The translations under genes and the position numbers were made by a program. The notes beneath the pieces are model-generated. The model made no database searches, was not told where the DNA came from, and saw nothing but the letters and a program-made list of their open reading frames with translations. 64,000 nucleotides of DNA from Pseudomonas sp. AKS31 (GTDB lineage: Bacteria > Pseudomonadota > Gammaproteobacteria > Pseudomonadales > Pseudomonadaceae): contig NZ_JAMLFX010000003.1 of assembly GCF_023634765.1 (NCBI RefSeq), positions 387,178 to 451,177 of the forward strand. Reading direction: 5' to 3'. How positions within the stretch are numbered: position 1 is the first letter of the stretch; every line of letters begins with the position of its first letter. Positions 25,943 through 37,073 of the stretch are shown here, one piece after another.

Positions 25943-27343
25943 TTATTTCAGATCGGATACCACACTGCGAGTCGGCGCTGCGCTGGGCTGGAATGCGCTG
26001 CCATTGGCAAATACTCGATCACCCAAAGCACGCAGGCCGATGACCTGGCGGTTCTGGTCGATGCGGACTTTCATCGGTGCAGCGCCGGGAGCGTTGGGCA
26101 GGCTGATCAGGTGCTCACCTTTTTTCAGGCGCAGGCGCACGACTTGGGTGAGGTTGGGCAAGGTGCGCCAGGTCCGTGTGTCGGCGTGCTCGAAACCGTC
26201 CCAGTGCGTGACGTAGGACGCTTTGCTCGGATCGCGTCGATTGTCCCTGCCCTGAACATCGGCTGCCAGAAATGCCCGATAGGTTGTGCGCTGGATAATG
26301 CCCGGCATGTCGTCACGCAGGGTGCGCAAGGACATGTCGGTAATGCTGTTGACCGCAATCAGCTTTTTTTGACGACCATCGATGCTCAGTTGGTTGAATG
26401 AAGGCGTCGAGGTGTCGGGCACCATTATGGGGAACGAGATATTGGCGACGATGACCTGACCGTCCGCGAGCTTCACCGGGTAGGGCACGCGCACGGAGCT
26501 GCGGGCCGGCGCCAGGCCGCTCTGCACGATGATCAGCACATCGCTTTCGTCTGCCTTCAGGCCTGGGCTGTCGAGATCGCGCAGTGCCTGTTGGAAAAAC
26601 GCCATGTCCGGACGCAGTTCAATTGCCTGACGATAGCCGGGCGCTGCCAGATCTTTCTCGCCCAGCGCTTCGTAGGTGAAGCCGGCGAGATAGTGACTGA
26701 ATGCACTTTGGTAACCGTTTTTCAGAGCAATCACCGCAGGCGATTCGAGCATCACCACGGGGTAACCCTGCAGATCCTTGTAATGCACGCGCGCGCCCTG
26801 GGCCTTGGCCGCTTCTTCGATACGCTCGTATTCCAGCTCCCGCTGTCGGGCGATCAGCGCTTCGCGCTCGTGGGTTTTCTTGATGTCGGCACGGGCGCCG
26901 TCAAAATCATTCATGGCCAGTTGGTTGAGGGCCATTTGCGTGGTCAGCATGACTTTTTCGTAGTCGTAGCCATCGTAGCGGCGCAGCTTGTCATTGATGA
27001 TGCTGCCCCAGTGATCGCCCATCGCGGCGAGCAGCTTGTCGCCGGTGGTTTCGATCGTGTCCTGGCGCTCGATGATCATCTGCTCGGCGCTGCGCCAGGT
27101 TGTCTGGCTCTGCGCAAACTCGCCGCCGGCGCTCAGTACGGTGCCCTTTTCGAAATAGTAGAGCAGGTCTTTTTCCGCGCCCGGATTGTTCGCTTCGATC
27201 ACGGACAGGGCGCTGTTGATGTTGCCGGCCTTGAACGGGTCGGTGGTCTGTTGCAGTTCCAGGTCGTAATTGCGATATGCACCGCAGCCGCTCAGTTGCA
27301 CAACGGCGGCGATCAACAGGGGCAAGTGCAAGCGATGGCGCAT
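25943..27343 (-). CDS. COG3014 family lipoprotein, paralog B
   Basis: A 466-aa lipoprotein (lipobox QLSGC, Cys20) colinear with paralog A: AYRNYDLELQQTTDPFKAGN, YDYEKVMLTTQMALNQLAMN, ADTRTWRTLPNLTQVVRLRL. The two copies also share long identical DNA stretches, so they arose by tandem duplication. Differences cluster after residue 360, where B has an insert-like segment (LAADVQGRDNRRDPSKASYV). It has its own promoter region (TATACT on the minus strand at about 27386-27391) and is divergent from the FTR1 gene. Confidence 0.84.
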   Translation of the reverse strand: MRHRLHLPLLIAAVVQLSGCGAYRNYDLELQQTTDPFKAGNINSALSVIEANNPGAEKDLLYYFEKGTVLSAGGEFAQSQTTWRSAEQMIIERQDTIETTGDKLLAAMGDHWGSIINDKLRRYDGYDYEKVMLTTQMALNQLAMNDFDGARADIKKTHEREALIARQRELEYERIEEAAKAQGARVHYKDLQGYPVVMLESPAVIALKNGYQSAFSHYLAGFTYEALGEKDLAAPGYRQAIELRPDMAFFQQALRDLDSPGLKADESDVLIIVQSGLAPARSSVRVPYPVKLADGQVIVANISFPIMVPDTSTPSFNQLSIDGRQKKLIAVNSITDMSLRTLRDDMPGIIQRTTYRAFLAADVQGRDNRRDPSKASYVTHWDGFEHADTRTWRTLPNLTQVVRLRLKKGEHLISLPNAPGAAPMKVRIDQNRQVIGLRALGDRVFANGSAFQPSAAPTRSVVSDLK

Positions 27344-27533
27344 AAAAGGGGTTCATCCTTGAGCGGGAAATGCGACAGGTCGCGCAGTATAGGGTGCAAT
27401 AGTGGCTAAGTGATGTGGCGTTTTTTGTAGACCGATGGCTCGCGACATGTGTGGCGTTATGTCGACAAAGCTTGAGGGAAACGCGTTCGAAGTGAACAAT
27501 ATGTAACTTCGCATTTCCATTTGAGAATGACTC

Positions 27534-29432
27534 ATGACTGCCTCGTCCCGTTTTCTGGCCTGGCTGCTGTTCCCGTTGATTGCCCTGAGCAGCTTCAATC
27601 TGCTGGCCGATAACGTGGAAGGCGCACCGCAAGCGCTGCACCTGCTCGATTACATCAGCGCCGACTACCCGCCGACGGTAGCGGCGGGCAAGGTTGTCGA
27701 TGATTCCGAATACCGCGAGCAACTGGAATTCACACGGGCGCTGCAAGGCTTGATCGCCGGCATGCCGGCCAAGCCTGAAAAAGCTGCGCTGGAGCAAGGT
27801 GTCAGCGCGTTGCACGCCGCAATCACCGCAAAGCAGGATGGCGCCGAAGTCGCCCGGCAGGCGCGGCAACTTGGCGCGCAACTGGCGGTGGCGTATGAAG
27901 TCAGCCAAGCGCCGATCATCACCCCCGACCCCACCCGGGGTGCGCCGCTCTATGCGCAGAATTGCTCGGTGTGCCACGGCGACAGTGGCGCCGGTGACGG
28001 CCCGGCGGGCCTCGGCATGACCCCGGCACCGGCCAATCTGCGGGATGCGGCGCGGCTGGATCACCTGAGTCTGTATGCGATCTACAACACCCTCGGTCAG
28101 GGCGTTGAAGGCACCGACATGCCAGCGTTTGCCGATCAGCTCGACGATCGGCAGCGCTGGGATCTGGCGACTTACATCGCCGGCTTCAGCGCCGATCCGG
28201 CGGCGGCCAAAGCCGACAAGACCTACAACATCGCCGATCTGGCCCGTCAGACCCCGGCCGAAGTGCAGGCCGCCGATGGCCCGCAAGCCGCCGCGACGTT
28301 CCGCGCCCAGCGTGCGCAACCGCCGCAGGTCAAGCGTGGCCCGGCGCAACTGCTCGACTACACCGCAGCGACCCTGGACAAGAGCCTCGCGGCCTACCGT
28401 GCAGGCGAACACGATCAGGCCTACGACCTGTCGGTGGCGGCTTATCTGGAAGGCTTTGAACTGGTCGAGAGCTCGCTGGATAACGTTGACGCCAATGTGC
28501 GCAAGGACACCGAAAAATCCCTGATGGCCTATCGGCAATCGTTGCAGGACGGCTTGCCGGTCGAGCAGGCCGAGCAGCGCCTGGACGCCGCCAAGGCCAA
28601 GCTCAAGGAATCCGCCGGGTTGTTAGGCAGCGACGGCTTGAGCTGGTCACTGAGCTACATCTCCGGTCTGCTGATTCTGCTGCGCGAAGGTCTGGAAGCG
28701 ATTCTGGTGCTGGCAGCGATCCTCGCCTTTCTACGCAACACCGGCCAGCAATCGGCGGTGCGCAGTGTCAACGTCGGTTGGGGCCTGGCACTGTTGGCCG
28801 GTCTCGGTACCTGGGCGCTGGCGGCGTACGTCATTGATGTCAGCGGTTCGCAGCGTGAACTGCTGGAAGGCGCGACGGCACTGTTCGCCAGTGTCATGGT
28901 CCTGTGGCTGGGCGTATGGATGCATGACCGTCGCCACGCCGCAGCCTGGCAGGATTACATCAAGAGCAGTCTGGTTGGTGGTGGCGGGCGTTTCGGCTTC
29001 GCGATTCTGGCGTTCTTCTCGGTGTATCGCGAGCTGTTCGAGGTGATCCTGTTTTACGAAACCCTGTGGTTGCAGGCAGGACCAGCCGGGCATGACGCGG
29101 TGCTCGCCGGTGGCGCGACGGCACTGGTGCTGCTGGTCGGTCTGGCGTGGGTGATCCTGCGCGGTTCGGCGAAACTGCCGCTGACGTTGTTCTTCAGCAT
29201 CAACGCGGCGCTGCTGTGCGCATTGTCGGTAGTGTTCGCCGGGCATGGCGTGAAGGCGTTGCAGGAAGCCGGGATCTTTGGCACGCGGCCGGTGGCGTTC
29301 TTTGAATTCGACTGGCTGGGGATTCATGCCGATGCCTATTCGCTGACGGCGCAGGCGGTGGCGATTCTGGCGATTGTGGTGTTGTATGGGCGTAGCTGGG
29401 TGGCGGAGAAGCGGCGGGTTTCAGCTGCTTGA
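27534..29432 (+). CDS. FTR1-family iron permease fused to a cytochrome c domain
   Basis: A 632-aa membrane protein. A signal peptide (about 1-23) is followed by a helical domain, then a class I cytochrome c domain with heme site CSVCH (Cys144, Cys147, His148), then a helical EfeO-like stretch, then about seven membrane helices from 370. The permease has both REXXE iron-binding motifs: REGLE at 384-388 and RELFE at 499-503. FTR1 proteins import iron after oxidation of Fe(II); the attached cytochrome could take the electron. The sequence around the start, GAGAATGA, partly resembles half a Fur box but this is weak. Confidence 0.93.
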   Translation: MTASSRFLAWLLFPLIALSSFNLLADNVEGAPQALHLLDYISADYPPTVAAGKVVDDSEYREQLEFTRALQGLIAGMPAKPEKAALEQGVSALHAAITAKQDGAEVARQARQLGAQLAVAYEVSQAPIITPDPTRGAPLYAQNCSVCHGDSGAGDGPAGLGMTPAPANLRDAARLDHLSLYAIYNTLGQGVEGTDMPAFADQLDDRQRWDLATYIAGFSADPAAAKADKTYNIADLARQTPAEVQAADGPQAAATFRAQRAQPPQVKRGPAQLLDYTAATLDKSLAAYRAGEHDQAYDLSVAAYLEGFELVESSLDNVDANVRKDTEKSLMAYRQSLQDGLPVEQAEQRLDAAKAKLKESAGLLGSDGLSWSLSYISGLLILLREGLEAILVLAAILAFLRNTGQQSAVRSVNVGWGLALLAGLGTWALAAYVIDVSGSQRELLEGATALFASVMVLWLGVWMHDRRHAAAWQDYIKSSLVGGGGRFGFAILAFFSVYRELFEVILFYETLWLQAGPAGHDAVLAGGATALVLLVGLAWVILRGSAKLPLTLFFSINAALLCALSVVFAGHGVKALQEAGIFGTRPVAFFEFDWLGIHADAYSLTAQAVAILAIVVLYGRSWVAEKRRVSAA

Positions 29433-29446
29433 TTGAGTAACTCCTA

Positions 29447-29546
29447 AAAGATCGCAGCCTTCGGCAGCTCCCACAGGGACAAGGCATGTCGCAATGTTAC
29501 GCCGCGACGCGCACCCTGTAGGAGCTGCCGCAGGCTGCGATCTTTT
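29447..29546. repeat. REPIN, AAAGATCGCAGCC type
   Basis: AAAAGATCGCAGCCTTCGGC at 29447 faces the complement ending GGCTGCGATCTTTT at 29546. It is the same class as the copy at 21735. The right arm ends about 20 bases before the next gene, so its RNA form could influence translation. Confidence 0.85.
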
Positions 29547-29565
29547 GCTTTTAGAGGTAAAGAAC

Positions 29566-30021
29566 ATGCGTGTCTGGATCGATGCCGACGCCTGCCCACG
29601 GGCGGCGAAGGATCTGGTGGTGAAGTTCGCCCTCAAGCGCCAGTTCGAAGTGGTGCTGGTGGCCGGGCAGCCGCAGATCAAGCCGGGGCTGGCCATCGTC
29701 AAACTGATCGTGGTGCCGAGCGGGCCGGATGCGGCAGACGATTATCTGGTCGAGCACGCGGTGCCGGGTGAACTGGTGATTTGCAGCGATATCCCGCTGG
29801 CCGATCGTTTGGTGAAGAAGGGAGTCGCGGCGCTGGATCCGCGCGGCAAGGAATTTGACGCGCAGAACATGGGCGAGCGCCTGGCCGTGCGCAACCTGTT
29901 CACTGATCTGCGCGAACAAGGCCAGATGAGCGGCGGCCCGGCGCCGTTCGGGGATCGCGAGAAACAGGCGTTTGCCAATGCGCTGGACCGGATCCTCACC
30001 CGACTGACGCGCAAACCTTAA
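29566..30021 (+). CDS. YaiI/YqxD family protein (UPF0178)
   Basis: A 151-aa cytoplasmic protein with the family opening MRVWIDADACPRAAKDLVVK and the motifs GPDAADDYLVEHA and DIPLADRLVKKG. The acidic residues (DAD, DDY, SDIPLAD) are arranged as in PIN-like or NYN nucleases, so nuclease activity is possible but unproven. The start at 29566 is preferred over 29494, which lies inside the REPIN. Confidence 0.9.
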   Translation: MRVWIDADACPRAAKDLVVKFALKRQFEVVLVAGQPQIKPGLAIVKLIVVPSGPDAADDYLVEHAVPGELVICSDIPLADRLVKKGVAALDPRGKEFDAQNMGERLAVRNLFTDLREQGQMSGGPAPFGDREKQAFANALDRILTRLTRKP

Positions 30022-30038
30022 GCCCTACACAAATCCTC

Positions 30039-30126
30039 TGTGGGAGCGAGCCTGCTCGCGAATGCGTTGTATCAGACAATATAGAGTTGAATGACACACC
30101 GCCTTCGCGAGCAGGCTCGCTCCCAC
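30039..30126. repeat. REPIN (GTGGGAGCGAGCCTGCTCGC type)
   Basis: TGTGGGAGCGAGCCTGCTCG at 30039 faces its complement ending GGCTCGCTCCCA at 30126, lying between the convergent YaiI-like gene and elbB. Confidence 0.85.
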
Positions 30127-30151
30127 CTTTGGTTTTGTACGCAGTTGGAGA

Positions 30152-30820
30152 TCAGGCGTCGTTTTCGTGGGTCAGTTCGAGCACGCGGTCGACCAGTTTG
30201 TTAATCCCCGAAGCCGCTTCACTGATGTTCTGCGCCAGCATGTAAGCCGGGGTCGTCACCAGTTTGCGCGCCTTGTCTTCGATGATTTCCGTCACCGCAC
30301 AGTCTTCGTGAGTGGCGCCCATCTTGTTCATCGCCGTGGCGGTGTCGGCGTCATTGCCGATGGTGCAGGTCACGCCCGGGCCGTAGATCTTCGCCGCCAG
30401 CGCCGGAGAAATGCACATCAGGCCGACCGGTTTGCCCGCTTCGGCAAATGCTTCGGCCAGCGCCAGCACTTGCGGCTGCACGCTGCAGCCAGCGCCTTCG
30501 ACGGCGAAGTTGGACAGGTTTTTCGCCGCCCCGAAACCGCCCGGCACGATCAACGCATCAAAATCGTCGACGTCGGCTTCGCGGATGTCCTTGATGTTGC
30601 CGCGGGCGATGCGCGCCGATTCCACCAGAACGTTGCGCGACTCGGGCATTTCTTCGCCGGTCAGGTGATTGATCACGTGCAATTGCGCGATGTTCGGGGC
30701 GAAGCACTGCACCTGCGCGCCGCGCTGGTCGAGGCGCAGCAGGGTGATGACGCTTTCGTGGATTTCGGCGCCGTCGTACACGCCACTGCCGGACAGGATC
30801 ACTGCAACTTTTTTGCTCAT
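30152..30820 (-). CDS. elbB: ElbB, DJ-1/PfpI-like glyoxalase
   Basis: A 222-aa class I glutamine-amidotransferase-like protein. It has the opening KKVAVILSGSGVYDGAEIHE, the nucleophile region LIVPGGFGAAKNLSNFA, and KPVGLMCISPALAAKI, where the cysteine is the expected nucleophile. ElbB (formerly linked to isoprenoid synthesis) has weak glyoxalase activity in E. coli. Length is normal. 290 bases separate it from the dedA stop; I find no gene there, only a GC-rich hairpin (31069-31092) downstream of dedA. Confidence 0.93.
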   Translation of the reverse strand: MSKKVAVILSGSGVYDGAEIHESVITLLRLDQRGAQVQCFAPNIAQLHVINHLTGEEMPESRNVLVESARIARGNIKDIREADVDDFDALIVPGGFGAAKNLSNFAVEGAGCSVQPQVLALAEAFAEAGKPVGLMCISPALAAKIYGPGVTCTIGNDADTATAMNKMGATHEDCAVTEIIEDKARKLVTTPAYMLAQNISEAASGINKLVDRVLELTHENDA

Positions 30821-31110
30821 GGGTTTCTCTCCAGATTCATGGCGCTAAATGTCCACTAAATTGTCCTGCGTTGCCATAGCCTCAAGAGGTGGCTGCACCT
30901 GCAAGGAACGCTTTCTACATGGATCGCAACAACGGCGGGGTGTTCATTATTTGGGGTTGCCTGCTGCGTAACGAGCGCTAGATTTTTGGCGTGAGAACGC
31001 CGCTGGAGAACTTGAATGCACCAGAGCAGCGAGGGTAAAAGTGACGTATCTGACTGAAGGGGTCGGCCAGCCCGCTCAATGCCGGCGGGCTGTAGCAAAG
31101 CGCCAGCGAT

Positions 31111-31758
31111 TTATTCGGCTGGCGACTTTGGTTCGGCAGGGGACGCTTCGGCTTGATTCAGCAGTGCAGCTTGCGCGGCTTGCTCGTCGGCGTAGATTTT
31201 CTTCGCCAGACGCGCATTCTTGAAGCGGCGACGCAGCCACAGGCCAACGCCAAGAATCAGCAGCGCGCCGAGCACCCACAGCTCGTACTTCTTGATGCTG
31301 CCGAGCATGCCTTCCAGCACCGCACCGAAGTGGTAAGCCGCAGCGGCCAGTGCAGTCGCCCAGATTGCCGCGCCGATACCGTTGAGCAGCAGATAACGTC
31401 CCGGCGGATAGCCCGACAGACCGATCGCCACCGGCATCACCGTGCGCAATCCGTAAACGAAACGGAAACTCAGTACCCAGATGTCCGGGTGCTTGCGAAT
31501 GTGCTCCAGCGCGCGGTCGCCCATCATCTGCCAGCGCGGTTTGCGCGCGAGCAATTTGCGCCCGTGCTTGCGCCCCAGGAAGTACCACAGCTGATCGCCG
31601 GCATAGCTGCCGCAGAACGCCACGACCACCACCAGATTGATGTCCATGTATCCACGGAACGCGAGGAAGCCCGCGAGCACCAGAATGGTTTCGCCTTCGA
31701 AGAACGTGCCGAGGAACAAGGCAAAGTAGCCAAAGTCATGCAGAAATTGTTGGAGCAT
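31111..31758 (-). CDS. DedA family inner-membrane protein
   Basis: A 215-aa SNARE-associated/DedA protein with about five hydrophobic segments. Family marks are FFEGETILVLAGFLAFRG near the N-terminus and FVYGLRTVMPVAIGLSGYP with the conserved Arg. Many DedA members scramble or flip undecaprenyl phosphate or phosphatidylethanolamine and are needed for proton-motive-force balance. The C-terminal tail is Ala/Glu-rich and basic (RRRFKNARLAKKIYADEQAA). It is divergent from hemB. Confidence 0.92.
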   Translation of the reverse strand: MLQQFLHDFGYFALFLGTFFEGETILVLAGFLAFRGYMDINLVVVVAFCGSYAGDQLWYFLGRKHGRKLLARKPRWQMMGDRALEHIRKHPDIWVLSFRFVYGLRTVMPVAIGLSGYPPGRYLLLNGIGAAIWATALAAAAYHFGAVLEGMLGSIKKYELWVLGALLILGVGLWLRRRFKNARLAKKIYADEQAAQAALLNQAEASPAEPKSPAE

Positions 31759-31839
31759 TGTCTGGGTGCTGGCGAAATGAACGCGCAGCCTAACCCTTCG
31801 GACACATTCATGAAAGTGTCCAAATGTGTCTCGACGTGA

Positions 31840-32979
<1,140 letters not shown>

Positions 32980-32997
32980 CCCTCCCAGGAACATTCA

Positions 32998-35223
32998 ATG
33001 AATACCGAAGGACTCACGGAAGTTGCAGTAAAAGAAGCTCAACCGGTGGTCGAGCAAATCACCGAGACCCCGCCGGAACTGGAGCCTGCGCCACCGGCGC
33101 CAGTCGCCGAACCTGTCGCGGCGGCGCCCGTGATTGCGATCCCGGGCCTGGATGACAGCAGCCTGTACATCCACCGTGAGCTTTCGCAACTGCAATTCAA
33201 CATCCGCGTGCTGGAACAGGCGCTGGACGAGTCCTATCCGTTGCTGGAGCGTTTGAAGTTCCTGCTGATCTTCTCCAGCAACCTCGACGAATTTTTCGAG
33301 ATCCGCGTCGCCGGCCTGAAGAAGCAAATCACCTTCGCCCGTGAACAGGCTGGTGCTGACGGCTTGCAGCCACATCAAGCACTGGCGCGGATCAGCGAGC
33401 TGGTGCACGGTCACGTTGATCGTCAGTACGCGATCCTCAACGACATCCTGTTGCCGGAGCTGGAGAAGCACCAAGTGCGCTTCATCCGTCGCCGCCACTG
33501 GACGACCAAGATCAAAACCTGGGTGCGCCGCTATTTCCGCGACGAGATCGCGCCGATCATCACCCCGATCGGCCTCGACCCGACGCACCCGTTCCCGTTG
33601 CTGGTGAACAAGAGCCTGAACTTCATCGTTGAACTGGAAGGTATCGATGCCTTTGGACGCGATTCCGGTCTGGCGATCATCCCGGCGCCGCGTCTGCTGC
33701 CACGGATCATCAAGGTGCCGGAAGAAGTCGGCGGTCCTGGCGACAACTATGTGTTCCTGTCGTCGATGATTCATGCGCACGCCGATGACCTGTTCCAGGG
33801 CATGAAGGTCAAGGGTTGCTACCAGTTCCGTCTGACCCGAAACGCCGACCTGGCACTCGATTCCGAAGACGTCGAAGACCTGGCCCGCGCCCTGCGTGGC
33901 GAGTTGTTCTCGCGTCGTTACGGCGATGCGGTACGTCTGGAAGTCGCCGACACTTGCCCGAAACACCTCTCGGACTACCTGCTCAAGCAGTTCAACCTGA
34001 GCGAGACCGAGCTGTATCAGGTCAACGGCCCGGTCAACCTGACCCGTCTGTTCAGCATCACCGGTCTGGACAGCCATCCGGAGCTGCAATACACGCCGTT
34101 CACTCCGCAGATCCCGAAACTGCTGCAGAACAGCGAAAACATTTTCAGCGTCGTCAGCAAACAGGACATCCTGCTGCTGCACCCGTTCGAGTCGTTCACC
34201 CCGGTGGTTGACCTGCTGCGTCAGGCCGCGAAAGACCCGCACGTTCTCGCGGTGCGCCAGACGCTGTACCGCTCCGGCGCCAACTCCGAGATCGTCGATG
34301 CGCTGGTGGATGCCGCGCGTAACGGCAAGGAAGTCACCGCGGTCATCGAGCTGCGTGCGCGGTTCGACGAAGAGTCCAACCTGCAACTGGCCAGTCGTCT
34401 GCAAGCGGCCGGTGCGGTGGTGATTTACGGTGTGGTCGGCTTCAAGACCCACGCCAAGATGATGCTGATCCTGCGTCGCGAGGCCGGCGAGATCGTGCGT
34501 TACGCGCATCTCGGCACGGGTAACTACCACGCCGGTAACGCCCGTCTCTACACCGACTACAGCCTGCTGACGTCCGACGATGCCTTGTGCGAAGACGTCG
34601 GCAAACTGTTCAGCCAGTTGATCGGCATGGGTAAAACCCTGCGCATGAAGAAACTGTTACATGCGCCGTTTACCCTGAAGAAGGGCATGCTCGACATGAT
34701 CGCCCGCGAGACCCAGTTCGCCGTCGAAGGCAAACCGGCGCACATCATTGCCAAGTTCAACTCGCTGACCGATCCGAAGATCATCCGCGCGCTGTACAAG
34801 GCCAGCCAGTCAGGCGTGCGCATCGACCTGGTGGTACGTGGCATGTGCTGCCTGCGTCCGGGCATTGCTGGGGTTTCGCACAACATCCATGTGCGTTCGA
34901 TCATCGGCCGCTTCCTTGAGCACACGCGCGTGTTCTACTTCCTCAATGGCGGCGACGAGCAGATGTTCCTCTCCAGTGCCGACTGGATGGAACGCAACCT
35001 CGACAAGCGCGTCGAGACTTGCTTCCCGGTCGAAGGCAAAAAACTGCTGACCCGGGTGAAGAAAGAGCTGGAGCTGTACCTGACCGACAACACCCACAGC
35101 TGGAGCCTGCAGTCGGATGGCCGTTACATCCGCAACACGCCAACCGGAAATCAGAATCCGAGAAGTGCGCAGGCGACGTTGCTGGAACGCTTGGGTAGCC
35201 CCATCCTTCCGGTAAGCAGCTAA
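32998..35223 (+). CDS. ppk: Polyphosphate kinase 1
   Basis: A 741-aa enzyme that builds polyphosphate from ATP. An N-terminal Pro/Glu-rich extension of about 50 residues precedes the conserved N domain ([20 protein letters not shown]). The head domain follows, then the two phospholipase-D-like C domains. The predicted phosphohistidine is His485 in FKTHAKMML; His642 (RFLEHTRVF) is the likely second active-site histidine. [17 protein letters not shown] closes the ATP tunnel. It is co-transcribed with hemB under the Pho box and convergent with ppx. Confidence 0.97.
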   Translation: MNTEGLTEVAVKEAQPVVEQITETPPELEPAPPAPVAEPVAAAPVIAIPGLDDSSLYIHRELSQLQFNIRVLEQALDESYPLLERLKFLLIFSSNLDEFFEIRVAGLKKQITFAREQAGADGLQPHQALARISELVHGHVDRQYAILNDILLPELEKHQVRFIRRRHWTTKIKTWVRRYFRDEIAPIITPIGLDPTHPFPLLVNKSLNFIVELEGIDAFGRDSGLAIIPAPRLLPRIIKVPEEVGGPGDNYVFLSSMIHAHADDLFQGMKVKGCYQFRLTRNADLALDSEDVEDLARALRGELFSRRYGDAVRLEVADTCPKHLSDYLLKQFNLSETELYQVNGPVNLTRLFSITGLDSHPELQYTPFTPQIPKLLQNSENIFSVVSKQDILLLHPFESFTPVVDLLRQAAKDPHVLAVRQTLYRSGANSEIVDALVDAARNGKEVTAVIELRARFDEESNLQLASRLQAAGAVVIYGVVGFKTHAKMMLILRREAGEIVRYAHLGTGNYHAGNARLYTDYSLLTSDDALCEDVGKLFSQLIGMGKTLRMKKLLHAPFTLKKGMLDMIARETQFAVEGKPAHIIAKFNSLTDPKIIRALYKASQSGVRIDLVVRGMCCLRPGIAGVSHNIHVRSIIGRFLEHTRVFYFLNGGDEQMFLSSADWMERNLDKRVETCFPVEGKKLLTRVKKELELYLTDNTHSWSLQSDGRYIRNTPTGNQNPRSAQATLLERLGSPILPVSS

Positions 35224-35241
35224 GGCCTTGAAGGTCAAAAG

Positions 35242-35390
35242 CCCCTCACCCTGGCCCTCTCCCAGAGGGAGAGGGGACTGACCGAGGTGTCTTACGCTAT
35301 ACGCCGACCTGAACTACCGAGTCGAACTCAGGCTTTGAAGCCAACGGAGATCGGCTCCCTCTCCCTCGGGAGAGGGCTGGGGTGAGGGGG
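35242..35390. repeat. Palindromic intergenic repeat (CCCTCACCCTGGCCCTCTCCC type)
   Basis: GCCCCTCACCCTGGCCCTCT with its own small hairpin (CTCTCCCAGAGGGAGAG) at the left, and the inverted partner CTCCCTCGGGAGAGGGCTGG ending GGTGAGGGG at the right, about 149 bp overall. This is a different repeat class from the GTGGGAGCG and AAAGATCGC REPs. It lies between ppk and the ppk/ppx terminator. Confidence 0.8.
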
Positions 35391-35423
35391 AAGGTTCACC
35401 TCTGCACTCAAGTCGAACCCAAT

Positions 35424-35454
35424 AAAAAGGCGATCCCAATGGATCGCCTTTTTT
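35424..35454. terminator. Bidirectional terminator between ppk and ppx
   Basis: AAAAAGGCGATCC and GGATCGCCTTTTTT pair around CAAT; the A and T tracts let it serve both convergent genes. Confidence 0.88.
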
Positions 35455-35471
35455 GTGCCTGACTCAATAAC

Positions 35472-36974
35472 TCAATGCACCGTAAGCACAATCCCCACCC
35501 GCGTCAGCCAATCCGCCTCAAGCCCGAAATCCGCCTGAGTCAGCTGGTTCTCATCCAGCCAATTCTCCGGAAACTCCACATCGAGGTTGTTGCCCTTCGC
35601 ATGCAGCACCACCTGCGGCATCGCCTGCGTGCCACGAATGTGGTGGAACAGGATCGCAAAGCGCAGTAGCACACAGAGGCGAATCAGCTTGTCGCCGTCG
35701 TCACCGAAGTCAGCAAACTTGTCCTTGGGAATGTTGCGGCGATGGCCGCGCACCAGCAGGGCAAGCATTTGCTGGTCTTCGCGGGAGAATCCGGCAAGAT
35801 CCGAGTGTTCGATCAGGTAAGCGCCGTGTTTGTGGTAGTGATAGTGCGCAATGTCGAGGCCGACTTCGTGCACTTTCGCCGCCCAGCCCAGGAGTTCGCG
35901 CCAGATGCCGTCATCCAGCTCCCAATCCACCGCGACCTGATCGAACGCGTGCAAGGCTTTGCGCTCAACCCGCGCCGCTTGTTCGAGGTCAACGTGATAA
36001 CGCTCCATCAACGAAGTCAGGGTGCGTTCGCGCACGTCTTCATGATGATGACGGCCGAGCAGGTCGTAGAGCACACCTTCGCGCAGCGCGCCGTCGCAGT
36101 GATCCATGCGTTGCAGTTCGAGGGCGTCGAAAATCGCTTCGAGAATCGCCAGGCCCGCCGGGAAGATTGTCCGGCGATCAGGCTTGATGCCTTCGAAATC
36201 GATCTTGTCGACATCACCGAGCTTGAACAAGCGCCGCTTGAGCCACGCCAGGCCTTCGGCATTCACTTCGCCCGTGCCGTGACCGCCAGCCTTCAGCGCC
36301 AGGCCGATGGCACGGATGGTGCCCGAGGAGCCGATGGCTTCATCCCAGGTCAGGCGATGCAGGGCGTGTTCGATGCTCATGATCTCCAGCCGCGCCGCCG
36401 TGTACGCCTGGGCGTAACGGGCCGGGGTGATCTTGCCGTCCTTGAAATAGCGCTGGGTGAAGCTGACGCAGCCCATTTGCAGGCTTTCGCGCAGCAGCGG
36501 CTCGAAACGCTGACCAATGATGAATTCGGTACTGCCGCCGCCGATGTCGGCGACCAGCCGTTTGCCCGGGGTGTCGGCGAGGGTGTGCGACACGCCCAGA
36601 TAAATCAGCCGCGCTTCTTCACGGCCGGAGATGACTTCCACCGGGTGGCCGAGGATTTCTTCGGCGCGGTGGATGAACTCGAGGCGGTTGCGCGCTTCAC
36701 GCAGGGCGTTGGTGCCGACGATGCGTACGGCGCCCAGTGGCATACCGTTGATCAGTTGGGCAAAGCGCTTGAGGCAATCGAGGCCGCGTTGCATCGATTC
36801 TTCGTTGAGATGGCGCTCATCGTCGATGCCGGCGGCGAGCTGAACCTTCTCCCCGAGGCGTTCGAGAATGCGGATCTCACCGTTCTGGGCCTTGGCCACG
36901 ACCATGTGAAAGCTGTTCGAGCCCAGGTCGATTGCGGCGATCAGGGACAGATTCTTGGCTTGGGATTGCGGCAT
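35472..36974 (-). CDS. ppx: Exopolyphosphatase
   Basis: A 500-aa ASKHA-fold enzyme that removes terminal phosphates from polyphosphate (and can act on pppGpp). The phosphate-1 loop is [12 protein letters not shown] near the N-terminus and the second loop is [14 protein letters not shown], which includes the catalytic Glu region. The C-terminal half has HD-like histidines ([20 protein letters not shown]). Opposite ppk on the other strand, so synthesis and breakdown of polyphosphate are encoded side by side but not co-transcribed. Confidence 0.96.
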   Translation of the reverse strand: MPQSQAKNLSLIAAIDLGSNSFHMVVAKAQNGEIRILERLGEKVQLAAGIDDERHLNEESMQRGLDCLKRFAQLINGMPLGAVRIVGTNALREARNRLEFIHRAEEILGHPVEVISGREEARLIYLGVSHTLADTPGKRLVADIGGGSTEFIIGQRFEPLLRESLQMGCVSFTQRYFKDGKITPARYAQAYTAARLEIMSIEHALHRLTWDEAIGSSGTIRAIGLALKAGGHGTGEVNAEGLAWLKRRLFKLGDVDKIDFEGIKPDRRTIFPAGLAILEAIFDALELQRMDHCDGALREGVLYDLLGRHHHEDVRERTLTSLMERYHVDLEQAARVERKALHAFDQVAVDWELDDGIWRELLGWAAKVHEVGLDIAHYHYHKHGAYLIEHSDLAGFSREDQQMLALLVRGHRRNIPKDKFADFGDDGDKLIRLCVLLRFAILFHHIRGTQAMPQVVLHAKGNNLDVEFPENWLDENQLTQADFGLEADWLTRVGIVLTVH

Positions 36975-37073
36975 GGTCAGGGGGTCTCGGTCGATAACCT
37001 CGACATCGTGCCACGATCAAACGCTGGCGCCAACGCGCACGGTTCAAACCGCCGGAGCGCGCACCCCGAACGT

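Noticed and set aside
27518-27540. Fur box at the FTR1 start
   Set aside because: GAGAATGA matches one half of the consensus only; the other half does not fit, so no feature is called.
26991-28538. A 515-codon minus frame running from the COG3014-B gene into the FTR1 region
   Set aside because: It lies opposite the FTR1 cytochrome part and overlaps the real start of the COG3014 gene in another frame. No domain is seen.
30821-31110. Small ORFs between elbB and dedA
   Set aside because: Frames of 13 and 20 codons without ribosome sites or motifs; no support for a gene.
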